The position numbers and the translations under genes were made by a program. From assembly GCF_030867145.1 (NCBI RefSeq), contig NC_134415.1, positions 16,780,417 through 16,844,416 on the forward strand: a DNA stretch of 64,000 nucleotides, in the 5' to 3' direction. Origin of the DNA: Opisthocomus hoazin. Its lineage: Eukaryota; Chordata; Aves; Opisthocomiformes; Opisthocomidae. This document shows positions 41,718 through 56,700 of this stretch, one piece after another; positions within the stretch are counted from its first letter, which is position 1, and every line of letters starts with the position of its first letter. The notes beneath the pieces were generated by a model. The model did no database searches, was not told the origin of the DNA, and worked only from the letters and a program-made list of their open reading frames with translations.

Positions 41718-44700
41718 TCAGGGTTCAAAAAGCGGAGTGAGGCCCTCTCCATCCTCATTTTCTAGCACATCTGTCTCCAACAACGGCTTCACCTTTTTGA
41801 AGAGAGACGGGAGGTTCCGGATATGGACCTCCTTGCGGAACTGCTCCCCGAGGGGCTTCTGCAGAGGACAGACAGACAGGCATCAGTCGTTACAGCCTTC
41901 ACAGCCCCACTCAGCTCGGGGGCAGCCTGCTCGGTCAGTGGCAGACCCCAAATCCCGAGCAATCCCGAGGCCTGGACCCCACAACTGCATTTTGGGGAAT
42001 CTCAGGCCTGGCCGTTCCCAGCCATCAGCTCCCCAGCTTCTAACTCGATGCACCAGACTCCGGCGCCACCGTCCTTGCAAGAGCCCAGCACCCACCCAGC
42101 GGCTTCTCTCAAACATTCTAACACTCCGTTTCCCCCCGGCACCCTTGTGCAAGCTACGCCCTTGCCTTTCTGTGCTCATCCTGGCTGTACCTCCAGGCTG
42201 AAGAGACAGAACAAGCCCTGAGAACATGCTGCAACAGCTTCCTGGCTGGGAAGGGGGGCGGCTGAGGAGAGGCAGGCAGGATGGCCACCCCAGCACTTCT
42301 GCAGGGTACAGGCATGAAACGGAACAGCTTCATTTTCCTCCAGGATATCACCTACCCCAATGCAACCTGCGATGAGGCGCTTGAAATGATCCTTCCGGCG
42401 CTTGTCTGCCACCTTCTGCAGTGTTGGGTTGAGAAGCTTTGACTCAAACTGCTCCAAAGAGTCCCTCTGGATATCTGGGATCTGCTCCATCACCGCCTTC
42501 AGCTCAGTGTAGCGAGGGCGCTGCAGGGAGAAGTACAGTTAACGCAGCTCTGCTAGAGGAGCGGCCATGCCCACCTGCTCTGCTGGAGGAGGGCCGTTAG
42601 CTCCTCTGCCCCTAGCCAGGCAGCCCTGGGATTAGCTTTGCACCACGCCCCAGCTGACCTCGCATCTGGACAGAGAGCAGAGTTTCTCACCAAGGCCTCA
42701 TAGATCTGGAAAGCCAGGTGGACAAGAGCTGCCATGCAGCCGTCGTGCTGCCCATGTGTCTGTAAGCCCTTCAGCACGCTTGTGAAAAACCAGGACACAG
42801 CATCGGGCAGGAGGTTTCCTGGAAGCACCTGAGGAAGAGGCACTGTCAGCATGGAAGCAGGATACCCATAGATGACTGCCTTTCTGCAGCAGCTTGGTCT
42901 TCCCGAGGGAGCAGGTGCCCAGGGGTGAAGCAGACATGCTTCTCACTACATTCAGAGCTTCCTCTCCCAACCCTGCCAGAACTAATCCCTTCTTCCTCCC
43001 AGAGGTACCTGTTTGAGCAGCGGCCAGCAAAGCTGCGTTGTGGTTCTTTGGCAGGACAAGGTGTCCTTCCAGGAGAGGGACGCGTAGGCAGTGATCAGCA
43101 GTGCAGTGCAAACATCCTGAAAAGGAGTCGGAGAGGGAAACCAGTCAGAGGAACCACGTCCCACCTCTAGGGTTCAAACCTGAAGGGAGCCAAGCAACAA
43201 TCCAGGGACTCTGCAGGAGCTCCTTGGAGCTATCTTCTGAGCATCCTGCGTGCTGCTGCTGCTCCAGCTGAAGGTGCTCAAAGGCACACCCCGTGTCCAT
43301 CATCATAGCCATGAGGAACCAACGTCAAGCAAGCCTGCTTCCCTTCATCTCCCCTGCAGAGGCCCTGGAACACTCACGGACTCCCATCAGCTGCTACTCT
43401 CAAGTCACTGCAAAAGCTTCTGAGGAAAGAAGGAGTACAGAGCTATCGGGATGCACACTCTGCTGTGGGTTGTGTTAAAACTTTGTCTCCTGTGCCAGCT
43501 CTGGCAGATTTTACAGGAAAAAAGAGCTGCTGAGTGAAGTTCTTCCTCGTGAAGGCCTGAGCCCAGGATGAAGGCAGAGCCAGGGAGCACCTTGGGAGCT
43601 GAATGTCCGGGCCTCGCCCACAGAAGGGCTGAAACTCGGTAGCTGCAGGTTATACTGGGTCCCAGCCCCCACCTCGCTTTGTGGCTTCTGCAGCCATTAA
43701 CAAGGCCCTTAAAAAAGCCATGCATCTTCCCGAGAGATTGTCACACTGGGGAATGCTCCAGCAGCCTGGATCTCTGCAGCAGCATCCTGCTGCACCACAG
43801 CCAAGTGTGACAAAGAACACAGAGAGAGGATGGTGAAGTCAGAGCATGCACTCTTACCTCCTGCCTCATCAGACACTTGCCGAGCTCGGTGAGCTCTGCG
43901 CTGGCAGGGGGGGTCACCTCTGTGGCCATCGCCTCATCATCTGCAGAGCACAGCAAAGGCAGCACTGTGAACACGGCCTCCCACCGACTGAGGGAGACAC
44001 AGGGAGGCACAGCGAGAACTCAGCTAGAGCCAGAAGACAGCGCATGGACTCAGCACACTGGCACAACCTGCCAGAACACCCCTCTCCAAGCAGAAAGCAC
44101 CCGCCCTTTCTGGGCCAGGAAGGGCACCCACCCAATGAGCTATCTCTGGCGCTTGGGAAGACCGTGCACATCTCTTCTTGGTACCTTAAGAATCAGCTGC
44201 TCCAACATGCTACCTGCGAACCCTACAACACATTTGCTCCTAGGCTAGACCAGGTTCTTCTGTGGCCCCCAGACACACTGGGCAGGGCAGAGCTGAAGGC
44301 TTCTTACCAAACCTATGGCCCGAACAGGGAACTTCCAGCAACAGGCCAGCCCCTCCCTCAAAAAATGCACGAAGAAATGGGGAAACTGCCTGTATACACC
44401 AAGGGCAGGAAAAGCAAAGGTACAGGCATTTACTCACCGTCTCCATCCACAGCAGTAGTGTTATGCTCAACGCCTTTCTTAGAAACACAGCAAACGGCTG
44501 CAAAAACAGTTGCAGGTCAGAGGAGCAGAAAAGGGAAGAACATACAGAGATCATCCTACAGACTCTGACGGGCTCGCAGCTGCTTCAGGCTCCCCCAGCT
44601 CTTACACAGTATCTGCAGAGTCTGAAAGCCCAGTTGAAAAGCCAAACACTGCACTGCTTGGAAGGCTGAAACACCCCACCCACAGCGGAATGCGTTGCAT

Positions 44701-47700
44701 GGTGCCTGCTTCAAACTGCTGAGAACCAGGAACGTAGAAACCCACGTGAAGCCTGCAACCTGAGAACAACACCATCTTAAGGCAACAAGGCCAATCAAGA
44801 AAGGAGATAGAAGGTTGAGGATCTGTGATCTCTATGCATCAATTTTCCCAGCCCCTCTGCTCAACGCCACACTGACAAAAACACAAAGTTGGAGAAAGGG
44901 AACACAAAGAAGGAAGATTGCTTTGGGGGAGGGACTCTTCCAGCAACAAAACTGCTCTGCACTCTGGTTGTCCGCAAATCAGTGTCCTGTCACTGGGCTC
45001 CAGGGCACAGAACGGTGGAACCCAGATTCCAAATGAGGTCTGGACTCCTACAAAGACAGCGCCAAAACCATGGAGCCCTGAATGCTAACAAAACAAAAGG
45101 AAGAAACTCTCTTCTGGAGGTTTTTAATTTATCTTAGTTTTAGCTAAGATTTTGGCAGGGTTAACTGTCTCATACCTGGCTTCTAAGGATTATGTTAAAT
45201 ACTACTGGCCATTGTAGTTAAGTTTTACTGCACATTGGAAATTCCTGTTGTCCTCTCCATGGCAAACTTCCCAAGTATTCCCCAGGACCTAGCTTGATTT
45301 CACTTACTGATGAGATCCATGACTTCTCGGGTCAGCAGCCTGACCAGCTGTTCCTCAAGCATCTCCTGAGACTCGGGGTTGTCATCTGCAGCATCATCCT
45401 CACTGAGGAGAACAGGTTTTAGCGTGAAAGGAGCCAATGTGCCCAAGCACAGGGAGTGAGTCACCATCACGGCAAACACAGTGTTTTCCAGCCCCTGGCT
45501 GGCAGGGCTGCTCCCTGGGCGAAGGGCCATCCCACTCCCCATTTTCCCCTTTCAGTACTCCTATCAAGGGGTGGAAGCTTACCAGAGCATGCTTCGCTGG
45601 TTGATCACCTGCCATTTCTGAGACAACCTCTGTTCAAGACAAAAGGGAAGATTCAATACTTTCCTATGGAGCCATGCTGGATAAAATGCAAAGAGGCCCA
45701 AGTGACTGCTGCTGACAGAAGCACAAGAGCTTTGAACACAGCCCTCATGCCAAGCCCCATTTGGAATGGGACAAGAACCGCTGCCAGCTGTGCTGAAGAT
45801 GCTGTGGCCGTGCTGGCTGTAGGAATCTGAGTGAGCTCTCGGCAAAATGAGGGCACATGGGCAAAAAAAAACCCACAAAAATTCTCAGGGCTGAAGGTTG
45901 AGGAGCCGATATCCACAGGTTTGAATTCACAGCAAGGGGTGCTGTGCAGCAGCCAGGGATCAACGCACCTCAAAAGGCCCCCTAAACAGCATCAAACTCA
46001 TTAAGCGTTGAGGCTCTGCCCTTGTCTCTGTTGGCTTTGGAGAGACAGACGTTCTCACACGCTGCTGTCAGCTGCTACACGGAGTCCGGGCTGCCAGGGA
46101 ACAGGCATCAAACAAGCTGTTTTCTTACCAGGTGCAGATAGGTTAAGAGTGGTCCCAGCATGGGGCAGACAAGGGTTTCGTAGTATTCTGAAGGGCAAGA
46201 GAGTACCAAGGGCTTCACAAACACGCCTGCACAGACCAGTCAAGGAAGAGATCCAGCACATACTGCCAGCTGCTCGGGAGACTGCAGCACCCCAACCAAG
46301 CCAGCCCACTCCCCTGGGAGGCCAAGCGACAGACAACTTGAAGCCCATCTTCTCACAGCCCTGAATTAACACGTGGCATCTCTACGCAGCAAGAGCATGA
46401 GGTATTCAGCCTCTTCCCCGATCGTTCAGCTGAGAAAGCTGAGCGTGCTTAGTGCCCGTTTCCTAGCAGCAAGACTGAATGTCCAGCCCTGGAAAGAGGG
46501 CTGGGAACCCCAGATGATCTCCCACACAAGCACAAAGTCTAGCCAGACACCCTACTGCTAAGCTCCTACACAATCCAAGTGCCCTTGCCCCCCAGAAGGC
46601 ATGACCCACCTCTCATGGTGCCTCCAGGACCACACAAACTGTTTGCATTTATTCTCTCTGACCCCATGCACTGTGGTATCCGCTTATGCCCTCCTAGGCC
46701 CACACCTGACCCACACCAGGTGTATCCCTGTTTGTTTACCTCCTCAATCCCCCTTCTTTAGCTTGGCCACATTGCAAACGATGCTAGGAAGCCACCAGGT
46801 TTTGAATTACTAGTTCAAAGCCTCCCTAGCTCGCCTGAAACAGTGGCGGAAGGATACGGAGCATGGGACGCAGTCTGTAATCAGGAATGTTGTTGAGGTT
46901 GATGAAAGCTGAGCTGAGGAGCTGGGTGGCGAGACCCTCAACGGTGTAGAAATCTTGTTGCATGGAGGGGCCTGCATTTCCCAAGATGTGGAAGCTTCAA
47001 CAAAAAATGAGTTAGTTGCAACTCTGCTAGGTAACAGGTACCATGCCTCTGGCTTGCAAAGGCTGCAAGTACCATCATCTTGAGATTAGATAGTTGCCAT
47101 GCTCTTAAACAAATACTGTAGAGGAATTTTAGCACAGTATCTCTTTTTTTCTGGGATACCTGCAAAGGGACAATGAATTAAGCATTTAAGCACTAAAATG
47201 CACTTTCAAGTGCTGACATATCCTAACACACAATTAAGAGTGGCAGAGACAAACTAGGTCAGGATATCAGAACAATCTAACTGTAGAAGAGCTAAAAGCA
47301 GATTCACATTTTGAGGTACTTCTTCCAGTGACTGTGTTCCATATGTATGTGGTAGATTGCAACCACCGAGTATAGTTCACCACTGCAACTTGTACTTGGA
47401 CATTACAGGCTACAGCTCACATGGAAACTCTAATTCTAGAAGTCGTCAGCACCCAGCAGCAGCCTACTGTTCCAGCTGTGCAATGCTGGATTGTGTGGGG
47501 GGTATCTGGTGCTCTTACCAGTTGTCGTAGAGGGTACAAAAGAAGCCCTGCATCCTTTCTAAGACCGTTTTGTAAACAGGAGAGTCATAAAGCTCCAGCA
47601 GAGGCTGAGGGAGACCTGTGGGAAACAATAAACTTCAGCTACATTACTGAGAGAGAGCACAGTGCACCTTCAAAACGTGTTGGGCAGGCCCCAGCCAGCT

Positions 47701-50700
47701 TGATGGCAGCAAGGGAAGCACTTGGCAAGATCAACATGCAGGCAGATGGGAAGAGGTGCAGCAACCCTGGGGCAGAACCTCCCCTCAGAGGTTGGCCAAT
47801 CTCAGGTCGGTTGTACAGAGGTGTTCATACCAAGGTTGTTATAGCCCCCTCATTTCTCCAAAGCAAAACTTACTGGAGCTATCAGAACCCAGGCAGAAAC
47901 ACAGCAGACAGCTATGCAGCTCCTCTAATAGCCCACCCCTTCAGGTTTGTATTCACCTCTGCCGGGACACAAGCTACTGCTGAACTACGATATTAAGAAG
48001 CTTAGAGCAGAGGTTAAGGCCCTGCCCCTTTATGTGCAGTGGTTCACAGAGAGTTTATAGGTCATAGAAAACAGGTAAAAGAAGCAGCTCCTAATTTTAC
48101 AGATAAGAAATGGAGATCAGAAAGACACAGCAACTTCTCCAAAATATTTCACTATCTGTCAGAACCTGAAATTAACCCCCAATTTCCAGAGTCATGGTCC
48201 CCACTTTATCCATAAGGCTACCCACTTCTGCTTGGTTGGAAAGACTTCTGTGTTCATAAGCTCAAATTGGTTTTAAGATGGTTCCAAAACCCTCTAATAC
48301 ACTGTCTGGAAACAAATGACAGAGCCATACTGCAGGACTTGGCTCTTGCCCTCCAGGACAGGTCTCTGCACTGGCACTCGGGGATCCTGCTGAGCACGAA
48401 CTCTGCTCAAAGGCAGACAATTACAGCACCCCTAGCCTCTCCAGCCTGAATACCACGTTGCAGAGACCACCACCCAGCTGGGATAAGCAGTTTGGTACCC
48501 TTCATTTCATGTAGAAGAAACCAATTTGTCTGAGACCAGTAACTTATTTAACGTCTTCATTTCAGCAGGTTCAAATCATAGCTGAGCTGCGAGTACTATG
48601 AAGAAGCTGGCTCTCCAGCCCCTCTTCACTTCCACTGCCATTGACGGACCACTCGCTCAAATACCTCTGAGAATCTGCCCACACATTCCTCCTGAAGAGA
48701 AGCCTCTTACCTAGGATGGCATTCTTCTCCACCTCCAGCATGTCTAAGGCCTTTGCAAATGTCTCCCCCAGCCTAGCCACCATCTCTGGCATGTAGAGAT
48801 TGTTGTGAGTTCTGAAACAGAAGAACACTTGGTTTATACTCGTATGGGTCAACCCCTTTTGCCCTTGACAGTGGGATCCTCTCCTTCAGCTTGTGAACAG
48901 CTCCTCTGAGGCAGATGATGAGGAAGGTGAGACCAAGCACGTATGCATGGGATCCCCCTTCCCCACCTGCTAAAATATTGGGGAAGCTGACCCGACAGAG
49001 ATATGGAGTGACTCCACCTCATGTCCTGGATCTCCTGGCTGCCCCTTCCACTTACTTCAGTTCACCCCACCCCTTGCAAGCATCGGCAGTAAGACCTCCC
49101 AGCAGTTTTCCAGCTGATGCTGGCAACAGCTTATTAGCTTGGCCAAAGGGATCAGAGACTGTATTTGAAAAACTGACAAGACACGGATTCTGTAATCGCA
49201 AAAGATCTTCTGTACCTAAGGCCCCTGCAGAGGGAGGGGCTGTTTCAGCTCCAAAATACACACACTGCCCTCCAGGGATGGGTCACAGTCCCCAGAATGG
49301 CAGGTGGCATTGGAGGGACTCTGGGGAGAACATCAGTCCGATCAGATGTTACTCGTGGCAGACACACGTGCCCCCTGGCCAACACATCCAGCCAGGAACA
49401 ATTCCGCATCATCAGGAGGCGGCCATGGTCAGCTCTCCGCGAGGGACACCAATTCAGCCACGGGTGGCTGGCTCTTGCCATCCGGGCCAAAACGGTTGCC
49501 CTCTTAGCCAGGGTACTGACACTCAGAGCTGGACTCGCAGGGGGTGTCTCTCTCACCTACCTCTCTCCTTTGAGACCTCAGACCTCCACTCTGGGTGTCG
49601 CCAGCTGCACACAGCACAAATCCTGCAGCCTCCTCCAAAACTGCAATGCCATTGTACCTGCTGCTAGAGGTGATCAAGGGCAACTCAGTATCTCCCCCTA
49701 GAGCAGCGTTTCCCAAAGCAGGGGGGTACATGGGAATGGCTGGGGGAAGGGAGCGCAGACAGACCTCAGTATGTTCTCCAGAGTCTCAGCTTTCACTCAT
49801 GTCTTAATGATTTTTTAAATTTTTTAATTTTTTTTTTTTTGAAGGTCTGTGTTCACAATCCTGGCAACCCTGATGCAGTGACGTCTGCCTGAGTTTGCAG
49901 AGAGCCTGAGTTAGCTCCGAAACGGCAACTATCCCATTTCTCTCTGCTAGTGTTAAATACTTCCCTGCTCACTGCACGTGAGGAAGGCAAGTATGTAAGT
50001 TTCATAAGAAAGAGCAGCACAAATGACTTCTTAACGACTCATACTCTCATTCTGGGCTGGATCTATCACCACGCAACTGGCCTCAAAGGGGGCACAAGCT
50101 GGTTTTACTTTCCCAAGAGGGGCCAGGGAGCAGCCCAGCCTCCACAAAAGTTTGGATAATTTTGTTCCGCTGACTCAAAAACCTCTGCATTTCTGCTTGA
50201 GGCTATCCTGAAATCTAGCTACTGAAATCATCTCCTCTTGTATGTCCCCTGCCTGGTCCATGCCAGTGTTGGCTTTGCCTCATGCTGGGCAGAAGGGCAG
50301 TGAGGCGAACCCAAGGCCTGTGGAATTGCAGTGGTGAACGTTGAAATCCCACTGCTCTAACCCCAGCAGGACGTGCCAGAGAGTCGTATCCTGAAGCTGC
50401 AGTCATGGTCCTTAGTTGTTTCGGAGTCCTTGAAGCGTTTTCTCAAGCTTGACAGTTGGGAGGGCAGATGTTCACTCACAGGCCAATCTCCCTCCATTAA
50501 TACTTTAGCAAGGTCACAGTGGTGATGGAGAGAAAATGGCTATTCAGCTGCTCTCTATGGGAGTTAAAAAAGCATCCAACAGCCCTCACACATGATGAAG
50601 ATGCAGGCCCCAGGCATGTTCCAGCTGAGACTGTCAGCAGTGAGTAGCATTCCTGGGCATCTCACACACAGAACATGGAAAAACAACACTCAAGAGACAT

Positions 50701-53700
50701 TTACGCTTTAGAAAAGACAAGCAAAGGATATGGCAGGATTTGGGGGATTTTCAGCGATGGTCACAGCTCTGCTGGAAGAGTATCTGATGCCCAGAGAGTT
50801 GGGCTTGAAGGCCAGAAGATGAGTCCTTTAGAAAAGTCCCTGCTTGAAGAACCTTTATCCATAGCTGGAGCCGTCTACAATGAAAACACCTACAGCATCC
50901 ATGTCTATCCAACAATTCTTTCACCAGCATTAATGCCTTGGTAATGTCAGCATCTCATCAAGAGGACTTCTAAAAAAGCCTTTGTCCATGCAAAGCATTT
51001 GCTGAGCCTGACCAGTCCATTTGTAACAAAACACAAGAAATCCCAGCACAACAGAGGTGCTGTGCCAACCTGTTCATGCAGCTACTGACTCCAGAAACGC
51101 GCCTCTATCAAAAGGTGGCTGGAAATCATGATTCGGGTTTAAATTCAGGAGAGAACAATTTAAGCCAGAAGCCAGAAAGCACCTAGATGAAAGGAGGTGC
51201 TGCAGAGGACAGGAGAATCTTCACTCAAAAAGCTGCAAGCGGTGATTAACAACGCAACCTCAAAATAATGCGGTAAACGCAGCTACCAAGACGGAGACAA
51301 ATACGGGTAGGCACAAAAAGATGCCACTCAAAACTACCTTATTTCTCCTTGTTACCCAGACTCCTTCTTCTCATTCCTCTTGGCTCTTTGGTCTCATCCA
51401 CGACCTAGCTTCAAGCTCCTTACCCTGGCAAAGACCCAACAGCTTAACAGCTTTCACTGCTTCTGTCTGCCAACGCAGCAGCAGAACGCCACGTAACGTC
51501 CAGAGAGCAGCAGACCCAACTGCTCAGCCTGCGAAATGCCGTTTCTTTGCATGCTGGTGCCTGACGTGGTGCTCCATTCAGCTGCTCAGCAGGATCCCTG
51601 CCGGTGCTACTTGCAGATCTGCTCCCACAGTAACCAAGACGATCTGTGAGGACTTCCACGTCTGCTTCCTGCATAAGCACACGAGCAACACTGGACCTTG
51701 CTTATCCTCACAGAAAGCTGCCTCATGGCACAGAGCTAAAAGCAGCATCCATCCCCAAGTAGTAATGCAACGATGTTCCTGAAGGCATCCTCAACACAGG
51801 CAGCATTCCTGCCAGCCACCCTTCCTCACACCCCTGTACTTCCTGCCTGCTGACAGGCTGCTACAGATTCCTTATTCTCTTGTGTAATCCATATTAAAGA
51901 GGACCTGAGGACGCAGTACACGGCAAAGGCACTCAGAACCAGCAGAAAACACACCAGAAGTGCCACAGCACAAGCTCCAACTTCTCCAGAAAAACATAAG
52001 GATCATCAACATTTACACTGAACAACTCTGAGCTTGCAGTTGTCATACAAAGAGGCCTTGATATCCAGCAGCAGCAAGGAAAGGTATGAGGTGGAGGATC
52101 CACTGCTCTTAATACATTATTCATTGATTCTTGTTGGAGCATCCGGCTTTCAGAAAAGCCTGGGTATCTCTGAGGGAAGTACAGGCCACTCCATGTATGT
52201 TACTACCACGTGCTCAGAAAAGATTTTGGTCTGTAGGGGAGATGCTTGAACAACACGGATGCATTATCTCAAAAAACAGCCAAGGAGCCTCTTCCTTGAC
52301 GTAGATGGGGAAGCACCGACAACAGAACATAGCTCATGCGTTTTCCTGGAGGTGGTAAACAAGCAGGCACAGAATTTCTGCTTCTTTACAAGCAGCGACA
52401 GAATTTGACAATAGTTTCCTAAGCTGCTTGTTGACCGAGATCCCAAGTGTTTTTAATAATGCATAAATTCTGGCAAGAACTGCAATCGCACAAGCAAAAA
52501 GTCTGTCTGTCGCAGCCTGTTAAGACCTTGGGCACTGCTTTAGTTGGTCTCCCACAATATGGAGCACGTCCCAGGTTCTGGAAGAAATGCCATGAGGCTA
52601 CCTCTACTTAGGCACCTCCATTCTACCCAACGTCTCTGACGGGCTCATCAACAGGATCTTCAGCCTTCCAGGATAAAAGGCAAAAACACTTTAAGCACAA
52701 CTCCGCAGCCATAACAAGAAGGTTCCACCCTGTTCCCTGGCCAAAGTACCACCTGCTGTGTTACACACAGCTTTGTGATGAGAAGCACCGCTATGGTGGC
52801 CAAGACAGCACGTGCTTGTCCTACCAGCCCAGCATGTTGCACCTACTGGAAGCAGCACAGTCCTGCGCTCAGTGGCTACCAAACACACCTGACGAAAGAG
52901 AGCCTGAGTAACTGGGCCCTTTCCCACACAGACCTGGGAGCTGAAAAATCTAAGTGGATCTAAAAACGCTCTTTCCCAACAAGCTCTTGTCAAGGACAGA
53001 GCCTCAAGTTTTCAAGTACATAACATGTGGCATTATCTCACAAAATTGCCCCATAAGCCTGGAAAAATCCCAGTGTCAGCAGACCCTGAGACAGATTCCT
53101 CCTTTATAATTCTGGGAACTCTGTTATTCAGGATTCCCCCTTTTCTGCCTTCTCTCGCTCCCTCCTCTGGCTGCCCCAGATGTACACAACACCAGTGACA
53201 TGCAGAGAGGCACTGCAAGGTAGCAACAGCCTGAGAGTATGCATCCACTGATTTCGGTAGCAGACAAGTGCTTCAGGAGGCTGGTGTTCATGGTCAGCAA
53301 AACCAGCTTAATTTAACACTGAAGAAGAGAACAACACAAACAGGACGCGATGAGAGCTGGGACTGCCCTGGTGGTGACTGGAGAGGTGGCCTTGTAGGGG
53401 CTGAGGGCAGAGCAGAGATGTTAGTCGAGAAATGATTAACTGGGTGGCAGATTTATAGCAGTGGAGGTGGGGGAGGCAACCCCAGCCCAAGCTCCCATTG
53501 GCTTTGATGGACTCTTGTAGGCCAGGCCAATGAACATTCAGAAGGCTCCAGTTTCCCCAGTGCCATTCCCCACTGTGAACAGTCAGGAACAGTACTTGGG
53601 CACCTGCACCAGCCTGTGTTCCCGCTGGCTTCACTGGGACAACATGCTCTGACCGTTCCAGGTATTTATCACAGTTTGGCTTTCAGAGATTCCTAAGTCA

Positions 53701-56700
53701 ACATAAATAATTTCAAGTTAACATGACCCACCTTATAAGCGCAAGTATATTGTCAAGAAGCTTCAGGACCTGTTCGGTGCAGGGATTACGGTATATTGGA
53801 CTTCCACTGGGCATGTATCCCACCAAGAATCCTCCAGCTCTCGCCTCTTCAGTAGCAGCAGGCCAGCGAGCTCGTTTTACAACTCCCAGAATGGTGTATA
53901 CGCAAAAGCTTATCTGCAGCAAGAGATGTGGAGAGAGCGTTTCTCAGCCAGTGCACAACCTGAATAAACAGCTTTTCAGAGAAACTCATCATCATCCCAT
54001 CTCAAAGGGAACCCTCTACAGTGAGCCTAATCTGGTGATAGGAATGAACTCTGGTGGGTTTGCTGCCAAGAAAAATGCAGCAAACGATCATGCTATGTTC
54101 CATTGTCTTCAGTGAACCCTGGCCATGGCAGGACAGCCTAGGAACTCGCTATTATTAGACAAAGCATCAACACATACGGTCTCATGAGCATGCAAGCAAC
54201 CAAGTAGGTTGCCCTCTAAAAGGAAGGGTCTACACCATCAGTTCCTCATCTCCTTCATGACCTGGGATGGATGTGGAGATCTGACATGATACTGCGGTCA
54301 AACTGCATTACCCCCAAACCACAAGCGCAGCTCTGTGGACTGCATTTCAGTGTCTCCTACAGACCTAAAGATAGCAACTCCATCTGCAGTCTGTCCAAGA
54401 AGTGAAGACATTTCACTAACAACTCAAAAAACACGAATCTCTTTGGATGAATTTTAATTATATTCCATACTGCCTGGCTCAAAAAACCCAATTCACTGCA
54501 CCGTATTTCATGCAAACCAATTGCTTCTCCAAAACCAAACTGTGCTACGTGAAGAGCAGGGAATAGCGTGATTCACTCTGCTGAAAAATCTGGTTTATCA
54601 TGGCCTACATGCTCAATGCTGTAGCTTAAAGAGACAAAAGTCAGCCTGTTATTCTGCAACCTGAAGAACCTACTGATCTGCACCCTAAAGAAGTAGATGA
54701 TGAGGAGAGATCTTTTGTGTAACCACAACAGAAATGGGGAACAGAAGAAGGCAGGTCCCATCTCACTAAGGATTACAGCTCCCCTGGTAATGATACTCAC
54801 TCTAGAGCGGTTCAGGCCACTAGGATCTTCCAAGACTGGATCAGCAATTTTGTTGTCTGCACCCACGTAGGAGATAAAGGCTTCAGGATCCGAGAGGACT
54901 CTGGCAGCAGCAAAAGACAGCAACGGGGTTATTGTTTGTACTTGGGAATGAGTAGAGCTTTGGACTGGCAATAAACATCTTCTTAACAAATACACAGCAG
55001 CCTAGCAAGACTAGCTAGTGCTCCACACTGTATGTGGGAACGTGATAAAAAGCACCAGAGATGTGTGCACTCTCCAAACATCTCCAGTTCTTCTGGGCCA
55101 TAAAGACCTAAACCCTTTGAATCTCTTATGAAGACAGCCCTGCTGGGAAAACTCTTGTGCATGCCCAGCTGCCCAGGGCTGCAGGACACCTCAGCTTTAG
55201 CAAGGAGAGCTCAGCTTCCTAGCTTCTCCTGGAGATGAATAAAGACATCTTTTATTTCTCATTCTCGGCACATGCTTTGAGCACGCTGAGAAGCATTCTT
55301 CTATGACCTTAAACAACTCTCACCTAGCATTTTTCAACAACCAGCATTTAGACTCAGGTGGCAGTTTCTGGACTGCAGGAGAGCTATTACCACAATGACT
55401 GCCCAGAGCACAGGAGGTCACAAGGTACCCCACCACCCTCATTTGGTTTGCACATTCCCTTATTTGGCACGACACTACCTCTGCAGCATCTCCAGCTCAA
55501 AGCTCAGAACAATGACCAATACCTCTGCATCTCTGGGGAGAGCCATAAGCCAGCAACAGGAGCCATGAGCTCCTCCAGGAAACTTTTCTGCCGCTCGTAG
55601 TCCTTGAACTGGTTGCTGATGAGGACGAGGGCCTCCATAAGAGCACACTTCTCCATCTGCGTCAGAAGTAGCTCATTGGAGAGCAGCTGCTTCACGTGGT
55701 TGTACAACATCTCAAAGTTTGGCTAGAAAACACATCCAAGTGGAAGAGCGTCATGCATTTGGTGAGGAGGAGGGCCGCTGGGGGAGGCAGAGCTGGGGTG
55801 TACTGTACTACACAGAACAGCTGGAAGAGCAAGCCTAAGTTACCTTTTCTCTACATAGCCATCTCCTTCTCAGTCTCAAGTTTCTCTGAACGTCCAGTCT
55901 AAAAGAACTTCTTTTTTTCCTACCCCTCTATCACCATCCTGCATCCAGTCTACTTTAGTCTCTACAATGACTGAAATAAGCAGTGGAAACCTCTCTCTTA
56001 TAGGCAGTCATATCCCTCACAGCAGTGTAACACCTCCCAATAGTTCTGGTGCTTTTATTTGCTCACAGAAAGTACCTCACTCCCTTGGCTCTCAAGTGCC
56101 AGACTTAGGGCTCTTCCACCTCTTTGCTCACAACTAGGTTAATAACAATGCATAAAGTTATCACTATCTCCACAGGAATGGCTGAGTTTCTTCCCACTCT
56201 AGTCACAACCACATCTTCCCGTAACTTTCTGTAAGTATTAGCAACCATCCCCTTCAGCAAAGTCATCTGAACATCTTTTGGGGCAGTTCTGGGCCCTTGG
56301 CACTTCCAGTGAGGATGTCTGGCTGGCCATGGGAAGACAGCACTGTAGTTCAAGGACCAGTAAAGTGGGACAAAGACAAACCCACAACTGCTTAGCAGCT
56401 ATTGCAGAACGCAGACTGGAACCCCTAAATTACATTAAATTAGCATCCTCAAAAAATGTCTTTGTTTAAACTAGCCATGTCTTATGGTGCTCCCATAATC
56501 CTAGAGCCACTCCACACAAACGCCGTTATAGAAAGGAATTTGGAGGTACACATGTTGCATGCAGGCTGTTTAATTCAGCACAACCAAACAAAACACCAGC
56601 TCATGGATTTTAAACGTGTTTGTTTTTAATAGTCTCCTCAAGCTAATCCAGATAATAAATACTCTCCTCTTGCTCCTACACTCTGTTAAGTAACAGAAGA

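Noticed and set aside
43846-44568. 240-codon plus-strand open frame
   Set aside because: Antisense to two XPO5 exons and the intervening introns; it reflects the complement of conserved coding sequence.
48915-49667. 250-codon plus-strand open frame in an XPO5 intron
   Set aside because: Low-complexity, antisense to the host gene, no recognisable motif, and several overlapping frames of similar length.
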